DNA of 64,000 nt, taken from NCBI GenBank assembly GCA_020543525.1, contig JAHYIO010000004.1:558001-622000 (forward strand), written 5' to 3'. The notes below the pieces were generated by a model. The model saw only the letters and a list, made by a program, of their open reading frames with translations. It was not told the DNA's origin and did no database searches. The position numbers and the translations under genes were made by a program. The DNA comes from Coriolopsis trogii. Lineage: Eukaryota > Basidiomycota > Agaricomycetes > Polyporales > Polyporaceae. Shown here piece after piece: positions 1 to 14,144 of this stretch (within the stretch, counting starts at the first letter, position 1; every line of letters begins with the position of its first letter).

Positions 1-1469
1 GGATGATTATGTGGAACGGATCAAAAGTTCCCTAGCTTTGCAAAGTGAACGCCTATTGAATCTACCTACAAACGATCTGGTGCTCTACTCGTTCGGCGTC
101 GGTGCGACGTCAGCGTTGGTCGCGCGCAGTTTGCACGTGCGATACCTCCGCCGTATACCGAACGCTGGGTGGGTCAACCCGAACATGCTTGAGAGGAGGA
201 GGTGGATCAAGGGATACGTGACAAGGTGCTCGCTCAACTTCCGCATACGTCCGCTGGTGTCTGACGCCATGGGCGCAATTGCACGCAACGGGCAGCGTCG
301 GTGATGCGGACGGCTTCAGGCTCTATCACACTCCAGGACCTTTCTGGCGGTGGCCGTTGAAGTTCAGAGAGGTACCCGAGAAGCGGGGTGAGTGCCTGGT
401 TACCTCCGATCCATACAGTGAAACAAGGGGTCCTGGGGTACACCCATTCGTAGCACGAGTCGGTATATCCTGAACGCGCGGCGCTCTAGTCAACAAATCT
501 CGTGCATTGATGATAGGCCTTAGATTGTGCACGCCAGAGTCTGCTTGTTGCTACGATGTTGCACGGAGAAGTGACATTCTGGATGTGCGACGCTTGTGCT
601 ATTTTCGCACCAAGTGCCCGCCAATGTAGCTGCGGTGCCATCCGTATGTTATGTGTTCCAACCCCTGGCACGAGTTATACAGTACTGTGGGAGCTGAAGC
701 CTGAGTCATACTTTGCGTGATGAATTGACTGTGTATTCGGCTGTAACGCAGGCGAGCTCAAGGACGAAACCATACCCATTCGTATGGCTGGTGTGGATGC
801 ACCTGAGGCAAGTTATGCTGTTGATATCACTCCCGCTCGTACTAACTCTTCTTCCTGCGATGTGTGTTAATCCCAGGGTGATCACTTTGGCCGTATTGCC
901 CAACCTTTTTACGAGCAAAGCAAGGCGTGGCTCAAGGATCAAATCGAAGGGAAGTTTGTATACTGTCAACTTGTGGCAAAAGACCAGTACGGACGCGTAG
1001 TGAGTATCTATCTAGCCGCCTTTGTGCTCAACGCAAACGTTATACCGTTCGCAGATAGCCGTGCCACATCTTCGGCCAAAGTTGCTGCCCGGTTGGCTGG
1101 CAAGAGGGAAGAATCTCTCTATGGAGATGTTGCGCGCCGGATGGGCTGAGGTCTATACGCAGAAGGGTGCGCAGTATGGGGCCCATGGGTTGGATACATA
1201 CAAGCGCATCGAGGAGGAGGCGAAGTACGTGTTTAAACCTTATGCGATATTGTTTCAATTGGTACTAATGCTTGAGGCATAGGACTGCACGAAGAGGTAT
1301 TTGGGCATATGGCGACGTCCGTGAATCTGCTGCAGAATATAAGCGACGGCATCGTGAAGGGGAAGCGTCGGAAATGGAGAAGGCAGCACCTTCCACAGAC
1401 ACGGGCACCGCTACTTCTAAACAAGGAGGCTTCTTGTCAAGAATATTTGGGCTGGGCCGGCGACCCTGA
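1..1469 (+). CDS. LCL3: LCL3-like membrane-anchored SNase-fold endonuclease, 5' partial
   Basis: Staphylococcal-nuclease-like protein of the fungal LCL3 family, expected in a membrane and probably mitochondrial. The reading frame is already open at base 2 and no ATG lies in frame before the membrane segment, so the start is probably upstream of the window. A hydrophobic stretch around LVLYSFGVGATSALVARSL is followed by RRIPNAGWV and WIKGYVT, the usual LCL3 entry to the nuclease fold. The pieces VGDADGFRLYHTPG, IPIRMAGVDAPEA, AKDQYGRV and MEMLRAGWAEVY lie on successive exons separated by short introns (for example about 828-882). It ends FLSRIFGLGRRP-stop at 1467-1469. The family cleaves nucleic acid through a Ca-dependent Arg/Glu/Arg site; I see the surrounding motifs but did not verify every catalytic residue. 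Confidence 0.85.
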
Positions 1470-2005
1470 TCTCTACACCCATCTCTCGAACGGATTTAGT
1501 AGACTTGACAGGCATCGGCACATTTGTACCAGTAATATACCAACATCATCTGGAAAATGTATGACCACCTGGGTTACGCAGGAAATCCCTGGATTGGCGT
1601 GCCAAAGTGCTAACCAATTGTTACATGCGAGTGAGGGTGCCGGGTAAGACACTCCATACTCTAATACATAGTTTGAATAGCCTATGTTCAAAAGCCTGAG
1701 CTCAGGTCCCGGATTCACCATACCAATACTGGCGAGCGGCGACGGCCCTCGGGTGCTTGCAGTTCGGCATGGTAAGGCCTATAGTGTGAGCCAACTAGCT
1801 CTTCTTGCTCAATCATACTGATGCGGCTTCATGAATTGCTTTCGAGAGCTAGAGTATGCCCACCAAATGGAATGGTATTACTTGGCTCGTATCGGCTTAC
1901 GTCAGGTTAGCCATTTTGAGTCGACGGGTGGGGCGCGCACCGTCGACCACCGCACCGCGTCGCGTCGCGTCGGGCGCTCAGCGCTCAGCTTTCCTCTGCA
2001 CCACC
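1470..2005. other. Intergenic, same-direction genes
   Basis: No ORF with family resemblance. It should hold the 3' end of the LCL3-like gene and the promoter of the SNF2 gene. No repeat or RNA gene was seen. Confidence 0.5.
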
Positions 2006-5000
2006 ATGTCGTCGGAAACCCCACCGCCCCCGACGACACAGCGCAAGTCTCGCGTCCTCGCCGCACTAGACAACCCTTCCTTCCTGGCCCTAAATCCGCC
2101 GATAACGACACCCTTGCCACCAGCGGCTGCTCTGCCGCTCGCGTCCTCGGGTATCTTGCAGACACCCATAAAGCAGCGTTACGAAACTCCTGCGCCGGCT
2201 TTCAACAATGCTACCATACTCGGACTCGCGGGTATTGGCTACAGTCAGAAGAGGAAGTATGCAGGACCGGAGAACGACTTCGACTATGCGGGAGGAAGTT
2301 ACCCCTCGCCCGCTCGAGCCACACCAGGCAGGGGCTCAGCCCTGAGGCCCGACTTCGGTCTGTACTACGATGATGAGAGCGTGGTGAAGTCCATCGACAG
2401 AGGAGGCGACGACCAGGCACTCAAGTACGTTCCTTCGTTAAAGTACTCGTGTGTGGTTTTCTCACCGCATTTCGTTTGGCAATACTACTTGTTAGACTGG
2501 CCGAGTTCGTGTCCCAAGGCATAGACAATGCCGCGCATGGCTTGACCAATGATAAAGCTATGGAGAAACTAGGACTGACCGAGTGAGTGTTTTGTGTAGA
2601 TATGCATGCGTTACAAGTATGAGACCGTTTTCATGGAACGCACGCGTGCAACTCCTGAATCAACGAGTACCTCCAACAATATATACCTTGTAACTGACCA
2701 AATACTAGTCCGAAAGATCTTATTGCAGGGATGGAAGTTCGTCTTCTGCCCCATCAACTCATTGGCGTGGCTTGGATGCTCGACCAAGAGCGTGTGAGCA
2801 CTCATAAGGGAGGCATCCTTGCCGACGACATGGGCCTCGGGAAGACGGTGCAGATGATCGGGACGATGGTCCTCAACCAGCCTAAAGTTGAAGACGAAGA
2901 CCGATGCACACTCATTGTCGTCCCGGCGGCCTTACTCCTACAGTGGAAAGAAGAGCTCATGACGAAGACAAACGACATGTTCGAAGTGCATATACAGCAT
3001 GGAAAGGAAAAGATCAAGAATGTTGATCGCCTGAGAGAGAAAGACGTTCGTATTCGTAACCAGCCTTCCTACTGCGTGCTCGCTCATCACATATCATTCC
3101 AGGTTGTCATCACGACTTATCATACTCTCAACCTTGACTTCAACATACCTAGCGACCTCGACAGCTCGGATGAACTCGACTGGTTGAAGAAGAATGGGTT
3201 CGTTGATGTCTTCTGTATCTGTATTACCCCTTCATACTAACGAGCATATAGCGGGCCCATGTCGCGAATCAAGTGGTACCGAGTGATCCTAGACGAGGCT
3301 CAATTTGTCCGCAATCGTTCTACGCGTTGCAGCAAGGCAGTCGCCATGCTCCGGGCCAAGTATCGCTGGTGTCTGACTGGAACTCCGGTGACAAACACAC
3401 TGTATGTCGGCACCGTATCCAAGCGTACTGTTGCACTGATGGACACTGCTCAGCGCGGACCTCTACGGCTTCCTGCGCTTCGGCCGTTTCAGACCCTTCA
3501 AGTGCGTCTTGATCTCGAGGAACTTGCTTTCCGAACTAACGCCTGTTTTAGCGATTGGGAGACTTTCAACGAAGAGATCGCGAAGGTTCAACTCCGAGAC
3601 GCTCAGTTGGCCGGTATGTTTGATCTGATGATTCACTTAACGTCTTAGAATATTCATGGCCATCTTCAGGTGATAGGGCGCGAGTGTTGCTCAAGCCTCT
3701 GTTGCTTCGACGAACCAAGGACGCCAAACTGGTGGGTCCCTGTTTGCTTTGTCACCTTACTGCCCGGCATAATCGCCCAATTTTTCGATAGGAGAATGGC
3801 CAGCCTATTCTTGAGCTCCCCCGGAAAGACGTGGAACTTGTGCGGCTCGAGTTCTCGCAGGATGAACGTGATGTGCGTCTTCATACTCTCGCAAACATCC
3901 CCGCTTGTGAAGTTGACGAAATCATCTATTCATCGAACTAGCTATACAACCAGTTCGAGAAGCGGGCGCAGATTCAGATCAACAGGTTCATCAGGAACAA
4001 TACTCTTGTCAAGAAGTGCGTCATCATTTATCCAGATAGTCATGCTCCTTGGCCTGAACATGCTCACGCACAGCCATCAATTAATCCTTGTGCTGATCCT
4101 CCGTCTCCGCCAAGTTTGTACGCATCCGTACCTCGTTCTGGTGCGTACAACTGGCTGGGGAGTACTTCCTTGCGCTCACCCACGTTCCAGGCCGATGCGG
4201 ACGGCTTCGCAGACCCCACCACCCTCATGACTGCTACCGCTGACGACAAGGAGCTCGTACGCGCCACTAAGGCCATGGGTGCGACATGGGTAGCCAAAGT
4301 GCGTTCTTCCTCATTTTACGCTGGAGACCTCCTTCGTGATGTCGTGACCGGTCACCAGATCAAGAAGCAATTCCTCGATCGTGCAAAGGCTGTCGAGCTC
4401 TCCAACGATGACGAAATGGACGAGCAACCTGTTTGCCCCAAGTGCGAAGACTGTGCGTCGCATATTCTGAGTTATGTTGCTTTTACTCACGTACCTCTAG
4501 TCTTGTTCGAAGGAAACGGACGCGTCCTGACGTGCGGGCATGCCCTTTGTCGTGGTGCGTAGAAACGATGCGACTTGTCCGTGTCTCTCGGATTGACCCT
4601 GTCTTGAAGACTGTTTGGAGGCACTAGCAACGGAGCCGATCGAACACAATGGAGTGTTGTGAGTTATCATAGTCTTCACTGGCAGACGTGGTCTGTGGAT
4701 GCTTACATGCCCCCCCCTCTCCTAAGTGGCAACAACGACGAGCAAACGAACCTTCGGATCGAGAAGGAGTTCGAGGCAGCGGCTGCGAAAGGTCTCCGTC
4801 CATGTACGTATTTCAGGGTGATCTCTGTCATACGACCACAAACACCCGTTTCTACCTCTCTCCAGGTCCTACCTGCAAGAAACTGCAGGACCTCCGGCCG
4901 AACACTGTATTCCAATTAGCAGCGTTCATGCCTACCCAAGACGAAGTGCACGCTGCTTGCCGTGCGGCCAAGAGTCGGCCCCCTCGCGCCCGCAGCCCCC

Positions 5001-6305
5001 CGGCGAAAAAGCGGAAGATTGAAATTATCGATCTCGACTCTGCAAGCGATGACTCAGACTCGGACGACGATATGCCGGACTTGGCGACGTTGCTACGGAG
5101 CTCGCCGAAGGACCTGAAGGACCAGAAGGCCAATGCGGACGCCAAGAAGCCGTCAAATGGCAGGAAGGGCGGTAAGGGCAAAGGCAAGGAGGACGAGAGC
5201 GATAGCGATGAAGACATGGACAGCAGCGACTCCGACGTGGAGAGCAAGGGGCGGAAGGCGAGGCGAGGCAAGGCGAAGTCGAAGAACGATGCGGACGATG
5301 ACCGCGACATCTCCGAGCCTCCGCCACCGGACATGGACCAGTACAAGATGTGGCAGCAGGGCGGGAGCAACGTCGAGGCGAGCGCGAAGATGTTGCAGAT
5401 GATCGCGTACCTGAAGGAGTGGGAGTCGTTGGGCGACAAGACGATTGTCTTCTCGCAATGTGTGTGGAGTCGCCTGTCGCGTGTGTCACTCTGTCGTGGT
5501 GTGGATTCTGACCGTTGTGGATGGTGCAGGGACGTCGATGCTGGATTTGTGCGAGCAGATCTTTGCGCGCCATGGGATTAGGAGCTTGCGCTATGACGGG
5601 CAGATGAACAGGGAGGCCCGGGAGTACTGTCTGGCCGAGTTTAGGAGGCAGGGTGGGCCGCGTGTTGTCCTCGTCAGGTGCGTCGTCCTGCCACTTTGAA
5701 GCGGTTTCCACACTTATTCCTTGCTTAGTATCAAGTGCGGTGGCGTTGGGCTCAACCTTGTGGCTGCCAACCGTGTTATCAAGTGAGTTTCCAGTCAGTA
5801 TATGCGGCTGGCTTTGTTGTGACATACAAGTCACCAGCTTGGATCTGTCGTGGAACTATGCTACGGAGTCGCAGGCTTACGATCGAGTCCATCGGCTTGG
5901 GCAAGAGAAGGAGGTCTTCGTGAAGCGCCTCGTGGTCCGCGATACCATCGAGGACCGGTAAGCCATACTTCGATGTCTACCTTGATTAACTCCTGCTGAC
6001 AAGTTTGCATTGTACAGTATGCTGAAACTACAAGAGACCAAGCTCGGTACGTTCCTTCTGTAGTCTGTCTCAATCTCGCATGCTCATTCTGGGGAATGTT
6101 ATCTTCACAAGGTCTATCAGACGCCGCGCTGGGAGAAGGAACCATGGGCAAGAGGTTGGAACGGCTGAGCGTTAAGCAGATCAAAGATGTATGTGACGTC
6201 CCGCAATCGCGCGGAGGTTTTGACTAACTTCTTTCATTCTAGCTGTTCGGCATGAATCGCGCTAAGGAGCAGGAGCAGAGCCATAACCAAGCCCAGAACC
6301 AGTGA
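2006..6305 (+). CDS. SNF2-family DNA translocase with RING finger (RAD5/RAD16/ULS1 class)
   Basis: Nuclear Snf2-type ATPase. The ATG at 2006 (ccaccATG) starts MSSETPPPP, followed by a low-complexity N-terminus and many exons. Visible helicase motifs are ADDMGLGKTVQ (Walker A, about 2820), DEAQFVRN (Walker B, about 3290), LTGTPVTN (motif III), KCGGVGLNLVAANRV (motif V, split by an intron near 5730) and YDRVHRLGQ (motif VI, about 5878). Between the lobes lie CPKCED, then CGHALC (about 4432-4555) and CPTCK (about 4865), which fit a RING finger as in RAD5/RAD16/ULS1 proteins that combine translocation with ubiquitin or SUMO ligase activity. After the RING comes an acidic, Ser/Asp- and Lys-rich linker of about 120 residues (about 5020-5320). 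The last exon encodes LFGMNRAKEQEQ and stops at 6303-6305. The exact orthology (RAD16, ULS1 or other) is unresolved. Confidence 0.85.
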
Positions 6306-7232
6306 TTTGGTCTTTACGACAGATCATGACCGCCTTGTCATGCATGCTTGTCGACCATCTTCGCGCCTTTTCCGTACTTTATTCGTTATTCGTTATTCTG
6401 CCGTACTACATTTCTCGCCCCGATAGATGGATTGCTAAGTCACACCTTCCAGCGTAATTCTCTACCTACTCCAGGCGAGCATCTGCACATCATTCGGTGC
6501 AATGTCGTCGATCGTATACCTCTTCCATTATATAGTGACGCTCTACATTCGCTCCACTAATCTACAATACGACCCTTTGCTTTTCGATTATGCTACGTTC
6601 GCAGTAGTTGTATATGTTGATTACTTACCTACTAGTCATACATGAGCTCGGTAGTCGTATTTCCTCATACAGTGACTATACTCCGTTCGGAATAATCTCA
6701 ACCGACTTATGTTTCTTGGTTACCTACCCAAGTAGTGGCGGTGCGCGTAGAGGTTGTAAGCATTCAGCTCGATGATAGACATCTTCAGGAGTTGTTTGTT
6801 CCTGTTTTTCCGTGCCTGATGGGCGTCTCGTTTACCAAAACTGGTCAGTGTTCGGCTTTCTTCCAGAGGGCGACAACAGACGTATTGGAAGGTCATATGG
6901 TGCCCTTCATGTTGCTTAGACCCGCACTGCGGTACTGAGTACATTTAAAGTCTTGTGATCTGTGGACTTAAGCGAAGTGCGTTAGCTTCTTTTCACCGCC
7001 TCTATTGCATCCATTTGAATTTACTTACGAGACTAGTGACACCGCAGCCGTCGTGCGATGCAGATGATCATTGATGACCAAAATCACCTCCTGTCGCTCC
7101 CTATCGCTCTGCTGCTTCTCCCCTGTCACTCTCTATCCCAGAAGCCGTGGGACTGTGAGACGGCTTGTGTCGCGCTGTGCTGAGTGGGACTGACCAACGT
7201 TTCGCCGTAGTAACTGCCATACTGGGGTCAAC
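6306..7232. other. Intergenic region upstream of HET-1
   Basis: About 0.9 kb between the SNF2 stop and the first candidate HET-1 exon. Only short random ORFs. No repeat, tRNA-like arm or transposon end was recognised. Confidence 0.5.
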
Positions 7233-7859
7233 ATGTCTGGGAGTCAAGCCGAGCGTGATATTTGCGACACACAGGCTCCTGCTACGCCTCTATACGATAT
7301 GACATCTGTGAACCTCTCCGCGGCGCTCGGAGGCCCCTCTGACGGAGTGCAAGATAGCTCGGAAGACCTACCTCAATTCCTTCATGTACGTTGTAACCAT
7401 CGTCAGTCTCGCGTTGCCGATCCTGATGATGTTATAGATGGTTGACTCCGCGGAGGAAGTGCAATGGAAACGGCTCGGTGTGACAAGGACGTATCTAGGC
7501 TTTGTAAGCCAGAAGGACACCCCCGGCCATGCGAAATCAATGGAGGCAGGTTCAGTCACAGGGCGTTCCGGAGATGTGCTTTTCAGCAAGAGGTCTTATG
7601 ACTCAGGTCATACTTCATTTGCACCTTCTCTCGGGGCTCGCGTATGCTCACATTGTAATTCTTGTAGACTCGGAAGAACCTGCTCTGAAACGTTCATCTG
7701 AAGAGTCAAAAGGTGCTCCAGACGTCCGGCCAGAAGCTCCTGCGGTACACTCAGCATCCCCCCTCGCACATTTCCCCAGACTCATGCTCGCTATACAGGC
7801 TCCTGCCAGACAGGACTCAGAGCCGCCTCATGCGGTTTGGACAACGTACAGCCAACCTA
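7233..7859 (+). other. Probable 5' exons of the HET-1 gene
   Basis: An ATG at 7233 starts a 51-codon acidic exon (MSGSQAERDI...) ending at a GTACGT donor at 7386. The next exon (7438-7503) encodes MVDSAEEVQWKRLGVTRT before a GTAAGC donor. Further short open pieces reach 7859, where a phase-1 GTCAGT donor can join the acceptor at 7922-7924 directly before the HET-1 ATG. The join creates an Asn codon, as does the equivalent junction in HET-2. I could not make every internal junction phase-compatible, so the middle exons are tentative. It may instead be a separate small gene. Confidence 0.4.
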
Positions 7860-7926
7860 GTCAGTGTCCGGATCTTCGCACTACACATGCATTTCGAACA
7901 CTTAACATTCCTACTACGAAGCAGAC

Positions 7927-10350
7927 ATGGAGAACTTCAAGATGCCTACAGCATCTGAACTCGATAAAGTCGGCCAGGTGGATGGAGAACCCGAGCGAGT
8001 CGTTGGCAACGCAACCTTCGACATACCCTGCCCCCTGAATGTGCCCTGGTTCAAGGACCCGATCCCTCACGATGGGAAAGACCCTGCCTCTAATTTCCAC
8101 AGGCACTTCAACTACGTCAAGTACTTGCAGCTACTTCCTCGACTACTAAGTCTCGCCTTTCACGGACACCAGATCCATCAGGGTGGCTTCATAGGCGCTA
8201 TGGGGACCATCATAGACGGCTACACCTTTGGTCTCTTCGAAGCTGTGACAGCCGTGCCCGTACCAGAAGAGACTCTTCTGGTATTGCCTGGAACTCCAGG
8301 GGAAGAGGAGCCAACGGTCGTCTCTGGACTTCGATCTGTACGGCTCATGCGCCAATGGCGCGACTACATGCGGGACTATACCTGGCCAGATGCGAAGACC
8401 CGCTTGTCACGGGGACGACAGGTGGCCCAACTTCTGACCGCCGCCTTACAAGTGTTCGATATGACGGACGAAGAGGCCCTCTTTTGGTATCGCTCGCATG
8501 TCCTTACCACTGCAGGAGCCACGATCGAGATGACGAATGTACTCTCGAGCTTGGCGCTTTTCATCCTCGCTCTCTGCGGTGTCTCCTGGGCCATCTGGCA
8601 GGATATCCCGGAGATGCACGCTCTGAGGGACAGGCTCGACAAGTTCCATACGTGGAGCTTTGTCAAGCTTATGCAGTTCGCCTGTCACGACTCTATGGTA
8701 CGTTCGGGATGGTGCGAATATACCATATCGTTCACCCGTTGGGGGATCGACTTCCAACCCACGCCGCGCATCATCTCCATCCTCTGCCATTTGCGACCAT
8801 ACTTCCGGGGTAGCGAGCTGGAGCACAAGAATTGCACTGGTTCTTCGTGCGTCTTCTACACCATTGACAACCCGAACGAATACGTCACCCGCCACGACGA
8901 GCCGTCGTGCTCCTGCGCTCTCATCAAGCCTCCAGAGGACGACGTCCGACGTATTCTTCGCGACGGCCACATTCCCGTAGTCATCCTCGATACATCCGGG
9001 GACGTACCCTTTTTGCACGTGCAGCCGTCTACCGACGATCCCTACATTGCTATCTCGCACGTGTGGGCAGATGGCATGGGCAGCACAACAGAGGTCGGCC
9101 TTCCGACGTGCCAGGTCTCCCGCATCGCCACCTACGCTCGGGAGCTCCTACCCGAATCGAGAGCCTTCTGGATCGACTCTCTTTGCATACCGGGGGAGGG
9201 AGGCTTCCGAAAGGGAGCAATTCAGCAAATGGGCCGGACGTACAAGGAAGCGGCGGCGGTCCTCGTTCTGGACGCCAGCATGCGCGCGATGTGCACGAAG
9301 GCGCTTGTTGACGCGGACACACAGGAGTCGACGGAGGAGATCTTCCTCCGTCTGGCGCTGTCGGGCTGGATGCGACGGGTCTGGACGCTTCAAGAGGCGA
9401 TGTTGGCACAGCGGCTCTTCTTCGAGTTCGCGGACACCCTCTGGGGTTTCACTTCGACCCTCAACTCCTTCACCACGAGATTGACCCCGGGTTTAATCGG
9501 AGCGGAGAGAGACATTGTGGCGTCGAACTTGGTGTCCGTGACTCCGGCCTTCAGTCGAAATACTCTGGAAGAGGTTCCTCTCGGTGCCGCGATCGGCCTC
9601 CTGAGAGGGAGGAACACCTCGAAGCTTGAAGACGAGATTGTAGCGGTGTCTAGTCTTCTGCCGCTCAACGTCTCCGCGCTTCTCTCCATCCAAGGCCCCA
9701 ATGCAGCCGAAGAACGCATGCGAGAAGCTCTCATCCAGCTGGGCAGGATCCACAGGCTACTCCCGATGACAGTAGGCGCAAAGCTCAGCTTGCCTAACTT
9801 CCGCTGGGCCCCGCGGTCGTTGGCCGCAATCGGGGCGCCGGTATTCATGCAAGGTTGCTTCCCGGACACCGCGGTCTGTACGAAAGACGGTCTGTGGGAC
9901 TGGTATAACGTCGTGCCGCTGGAGCCGGCCATTCCCAATATTGCTGCATGCTTCAACAGAGCGGACTCGGAGAGAACTAGTGCCACTGGCGGCCTGGGCG
10001 AAGGCTACTTTATTCTAGCCGATACGATGACGCATTTCCGACGCACGGTCCATATGCGTTTGCCACGAGAGCTTCTCAGCAGCAGCGAAAACAAAGGAAT
10101 GCACGCCGTCGATTACTTGATGTTCCCTCCTGATGAAACACTGAGAACAACGGTACCCTGCCTTCTGGCACGCCGACTGCCGCGTGGTTCCTCAGGCTCG
10201 GCGGATTCAGATGGGAGAGGAGGCAATGCAACATTGCATTGTGATTATGTTGCAGGTGCCCGATTGTTAGCGGGTGAATGGCCCCAGGTGGCTGTCGAAG
10301 TTGGTTTCAGGGAGGAACAGATCACGAAGCAGTATGTGCGTTTGATGTAG
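7927..10350 (+). CDS. HET-domain protein, paralog 1
   Basis: Uninterrupted 807-codon ORF of the fungal heterokaryon-incompatibility (HET) family, whose members can trigger cell death after fusion of unlike individuals. The HET core begins near residue 372 with YIAISHVWADGMGSTTE, continues through FWIDSLCIPGEG and TYKEAAAVLVLDAS and reaches WMRRVWTLQEAMLA near residue 480. The N-terminal half (FDIPCPLNVPWF, FGLFEAVTAVPVPEETLL, VRLMRQWRDYMRDYTWP) and the C-terminus (EEQITKQYVRLM) are shared with two other copies in this window (HET-2, HET-3), so the three form one local paralog family. The exon opens at acceptor 7922-7924, and the ATG lies two bases inside it, so the true start may be in the exons at 7233-7859. 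No partner gene of the NLR type is adjacent. Confidence 0.85.
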   Translation: MENFKMPTASELDKVGQVDGEPERVVGNATFDIPCPLNVPWFKDPIPHDGKDPASNFHRHFNYVKYLQLLPRLLSLAFHGHQIHQGGFIGAMGTIIDGYTFGLFEAVTAVPVPEETLLVLPGTPGEEEPTVVSGLRSVRLMRQWRDYMRDYTWPDAKTRLSRGRQVAQLLTAALQVFDMTDEEALFWYRSHVLTTAGATIEMTNVLSSLALFILALCGVSWAIWQDIPEMHALRDRLDKFHTWSFVKLMQFACHDSMVRSGWCEYTISFTRWGIDFQPTPRIISILCHLRPYFRGSELEHKNCTGSSCVFYTIDNPNEYVTRHDEPSCSCALIKPPEDDVRRILRDGHIPVVILDTSGDVPFLHVQPSTDDPYIAISHVWADGMGSTTEVGLPTCQVSRIATYARELLPESRAFWIDSLCIPGEGGFRKGAIQQMGRTYKEAAAVLVLDASMRAMCTKALVDADTQESTEEIFLRLALSGWMRRVWTLQEAMLAQRLFFEFADTLWGFTSTLNSFTTRLTPGLIGAERDIVASNLVSVTPAFSRNTLEEVPLGAAIGLLRGRNTSKLEDEIVAVSSLLPLNVSALLSIQGPNAAEERMREALIQLGRIHRLLPMTVGAKLSLPNFRWAPRSLAAIGAPVFMQGCFPDTAVCTKDGLWDWYNVVPLEPAIPNIAACFNRADSERTSATGGLGEGYFILADTMTHFRRTVHMRLPRELLSSSENKGMHAVDYLMFPPDETLRTTVPCLLARRLPRGSSGSADSDGRGGNATLHCDYVAGARLLAGEWPQVAVEVGFREEQITKQYVRLM

Positions 10351-11669
10351 ATGAGGAATGTTTGACGGAGTATATGTATGTTAGTTATAAATGAGAGGTT
10401 TCGTTTGAAGCTCGCGGGACGCATGTGGCGGCATGAGTGCCGGTAGTGCATGATATGGTCGACGACTGAAAACTGCAGGATTGCTTGGTTGGCCGCGGCG
10501 AGAGATCTCTTCTCAGACGCCGCGGCCCGGCACCCGAAATTGGCAAGCGTAACGCCCGTATTGGCGCCTATCTCCTCCCGATCCCAATTTCGCCTTGCGC
10601 CGACTCGTCACATCAACTTCATCTCCTATGTCGTCCTCCACATTCTCTCGGGAGTATTACTTGAAATGATACTTGCTCAACAGAGATAGCGCGCATGCCT
10701 TCGTGTACAAGTCCAGGTCGCATGGAAGGCTGCAAGTTAAGTTACGGTCTGGTGGAGATCGGCACGGGCGCAGAATGGTACTCAAGCTGAAGGCATCCTT
10801 GTGATAGCACAGTCGTATGTATATGTTTTTGATTAATACTATTGCATACACCTTCTGATTGGCAGATAGTACAGGATTCAATCCATAACGGCACAGAACA
10901 CGCCATCGTGCCTCTCCTCCCTACTCCCCACTTGCTCCCCCAAGACCCACTGTGACAACTTTATAGTACATATGGCGCAGATTAGAGTAGGCCTTGAATA
11001 CTAGCTGCGTGAGATACTTGGTTTTGAGTTGCTCTGACTCGTTCTCGAGGCCATGTTTAGTGGTAGCTACGGTGAGGTTATGTCTTCGGCTATGGTTATT
11101 GTGTACTGACGTAACGCGCTCTCAAATTTGGCAGATGGGTGGGAGTTTCGTGTTAACTGTTTACTCATATGTGATTAAGGCGGCCGCCGGAAAGTATGGA
11201 ATGCAGTCGCTAATGTTGAAGGTGACGCAGCAGGGTGCGAAACCCATGTCCCACATAGTCAACGCCGCACGCGTAAGACTGTAACGCGGCCTTTCGGCAT
11301 GGTGCGTAGCTTCTTACTTCCGTACGAGACTATTCATTCTGAAGTTTTCTTTCGCATTTAGCAGCTTTGCACTTGGCAGCGGCGCGGAAAATACCCCCGC
11401 AACTATCCCACTTAGTAAAAACTGTGCTCGTCATACAGGACGTGGCCCCCCGGCGGACATACTTGCGTGCCAACCTCCGATCGGCCAACACCCTGCTCTC
11501 TTCACATGCAGTTGTAGTTTGCATTGGGGCAGGCTACCGCAGATCCGTGGGTACAACTCACGCAGCAGACTCCTGGTACCGTATAAATATGAGCAGGGGC
11601 ACGGTAGTTAGCTGCATACAAACTCTTGATCCATAACTCTACCTTCACCGACAGTGACAACTAAACAAC
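10351..11669. other. Intergenic region between HET-1 and aldo-keto reductase 1
   Basis: 1.3 kb without a gene I can support. Only short ORFs lacking family features; a TATA box for the downstream reductase sits at its end. Confidence 0.5.
11582..11589 (+). promoter_or_regulatory. TATA box of aldo-keto reductase 1
   Basis: TATAAATA, 81 bases before the ATG at 11670. The other two reductase paralogs have a TATA box at a similar distance, which suggests a shared, strongly inducible promoter type. Confidence 0.6.
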
Positions 11670-13457
<1,788 letters not shown>

Positions 13458-14144
13458 AGGCAGAACACTGACAGCTGTTAGATAGCTGCAGCCGGAAAGG
13501 CGATGTGTACAGATTAGGCAATGGCGGAATGATAGCCTGAGGATGAGTACGGATAGGTCGAACGCCGCTAAGTAGCGGACAATATATGTTCTGCATTATC
13601 CATAGCAAGATGACAATGGTGCTGAAGCTGGTCGCTTTCGTCCAACGCATACTTCCCCTCAATTTTTCTTCTATCCGTGTCACACAACTCGACGCTGTGC
13701 CACGTCGGGGCCCCTTGCCGACAGCGAGACGTGCTTTGGCGTATCATTTTGACTTCCGCCATGCGACAAGCGGTATCCACCGGGATGTGTAACTCGATTC
13801 CAGACTACGTAACTGCTACGACGGTGGAGACTCAATCTAGTAGACCGCCACCAGCGATACTACGTCTGAGACACTGGAAAGGAAGTCAAGTGCGAGTGCC
13901 CCGGTTTGACTAGTGCAACGGAGTAGACGTAACACGTAGTAAGTAGATGTATGATATGGAATTTTGACAGTGCGAGAGCGGAGTGTGCGAATGCGCGAGA
14001 GGAGCGGGGTGTATGCATTATGCGTGGGGCATTAGCGCGACAGCAAAGAATACGTGTTGTAGTAGCAGTAGCACCAATAGCAGGACTGTGGTGTGGTAGC
14101 ATCAACAGCAGGAAGACAACAGTTGGACAAGACGAGAACAGATA
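13458..14144. other. Intergenic region between convergent genes
   Basis: About 0.7 kb between the ends of the reductase and the kinase. It should contain both 3' UTRs. No other feature seen. Confidence 0.5.

Noticed and set aside
5025..5834. 269-codon and 195-codon minus-strand ORFs
   Set aside because: Shadow of the acidic low-complexity linker of the SNF2 protein.
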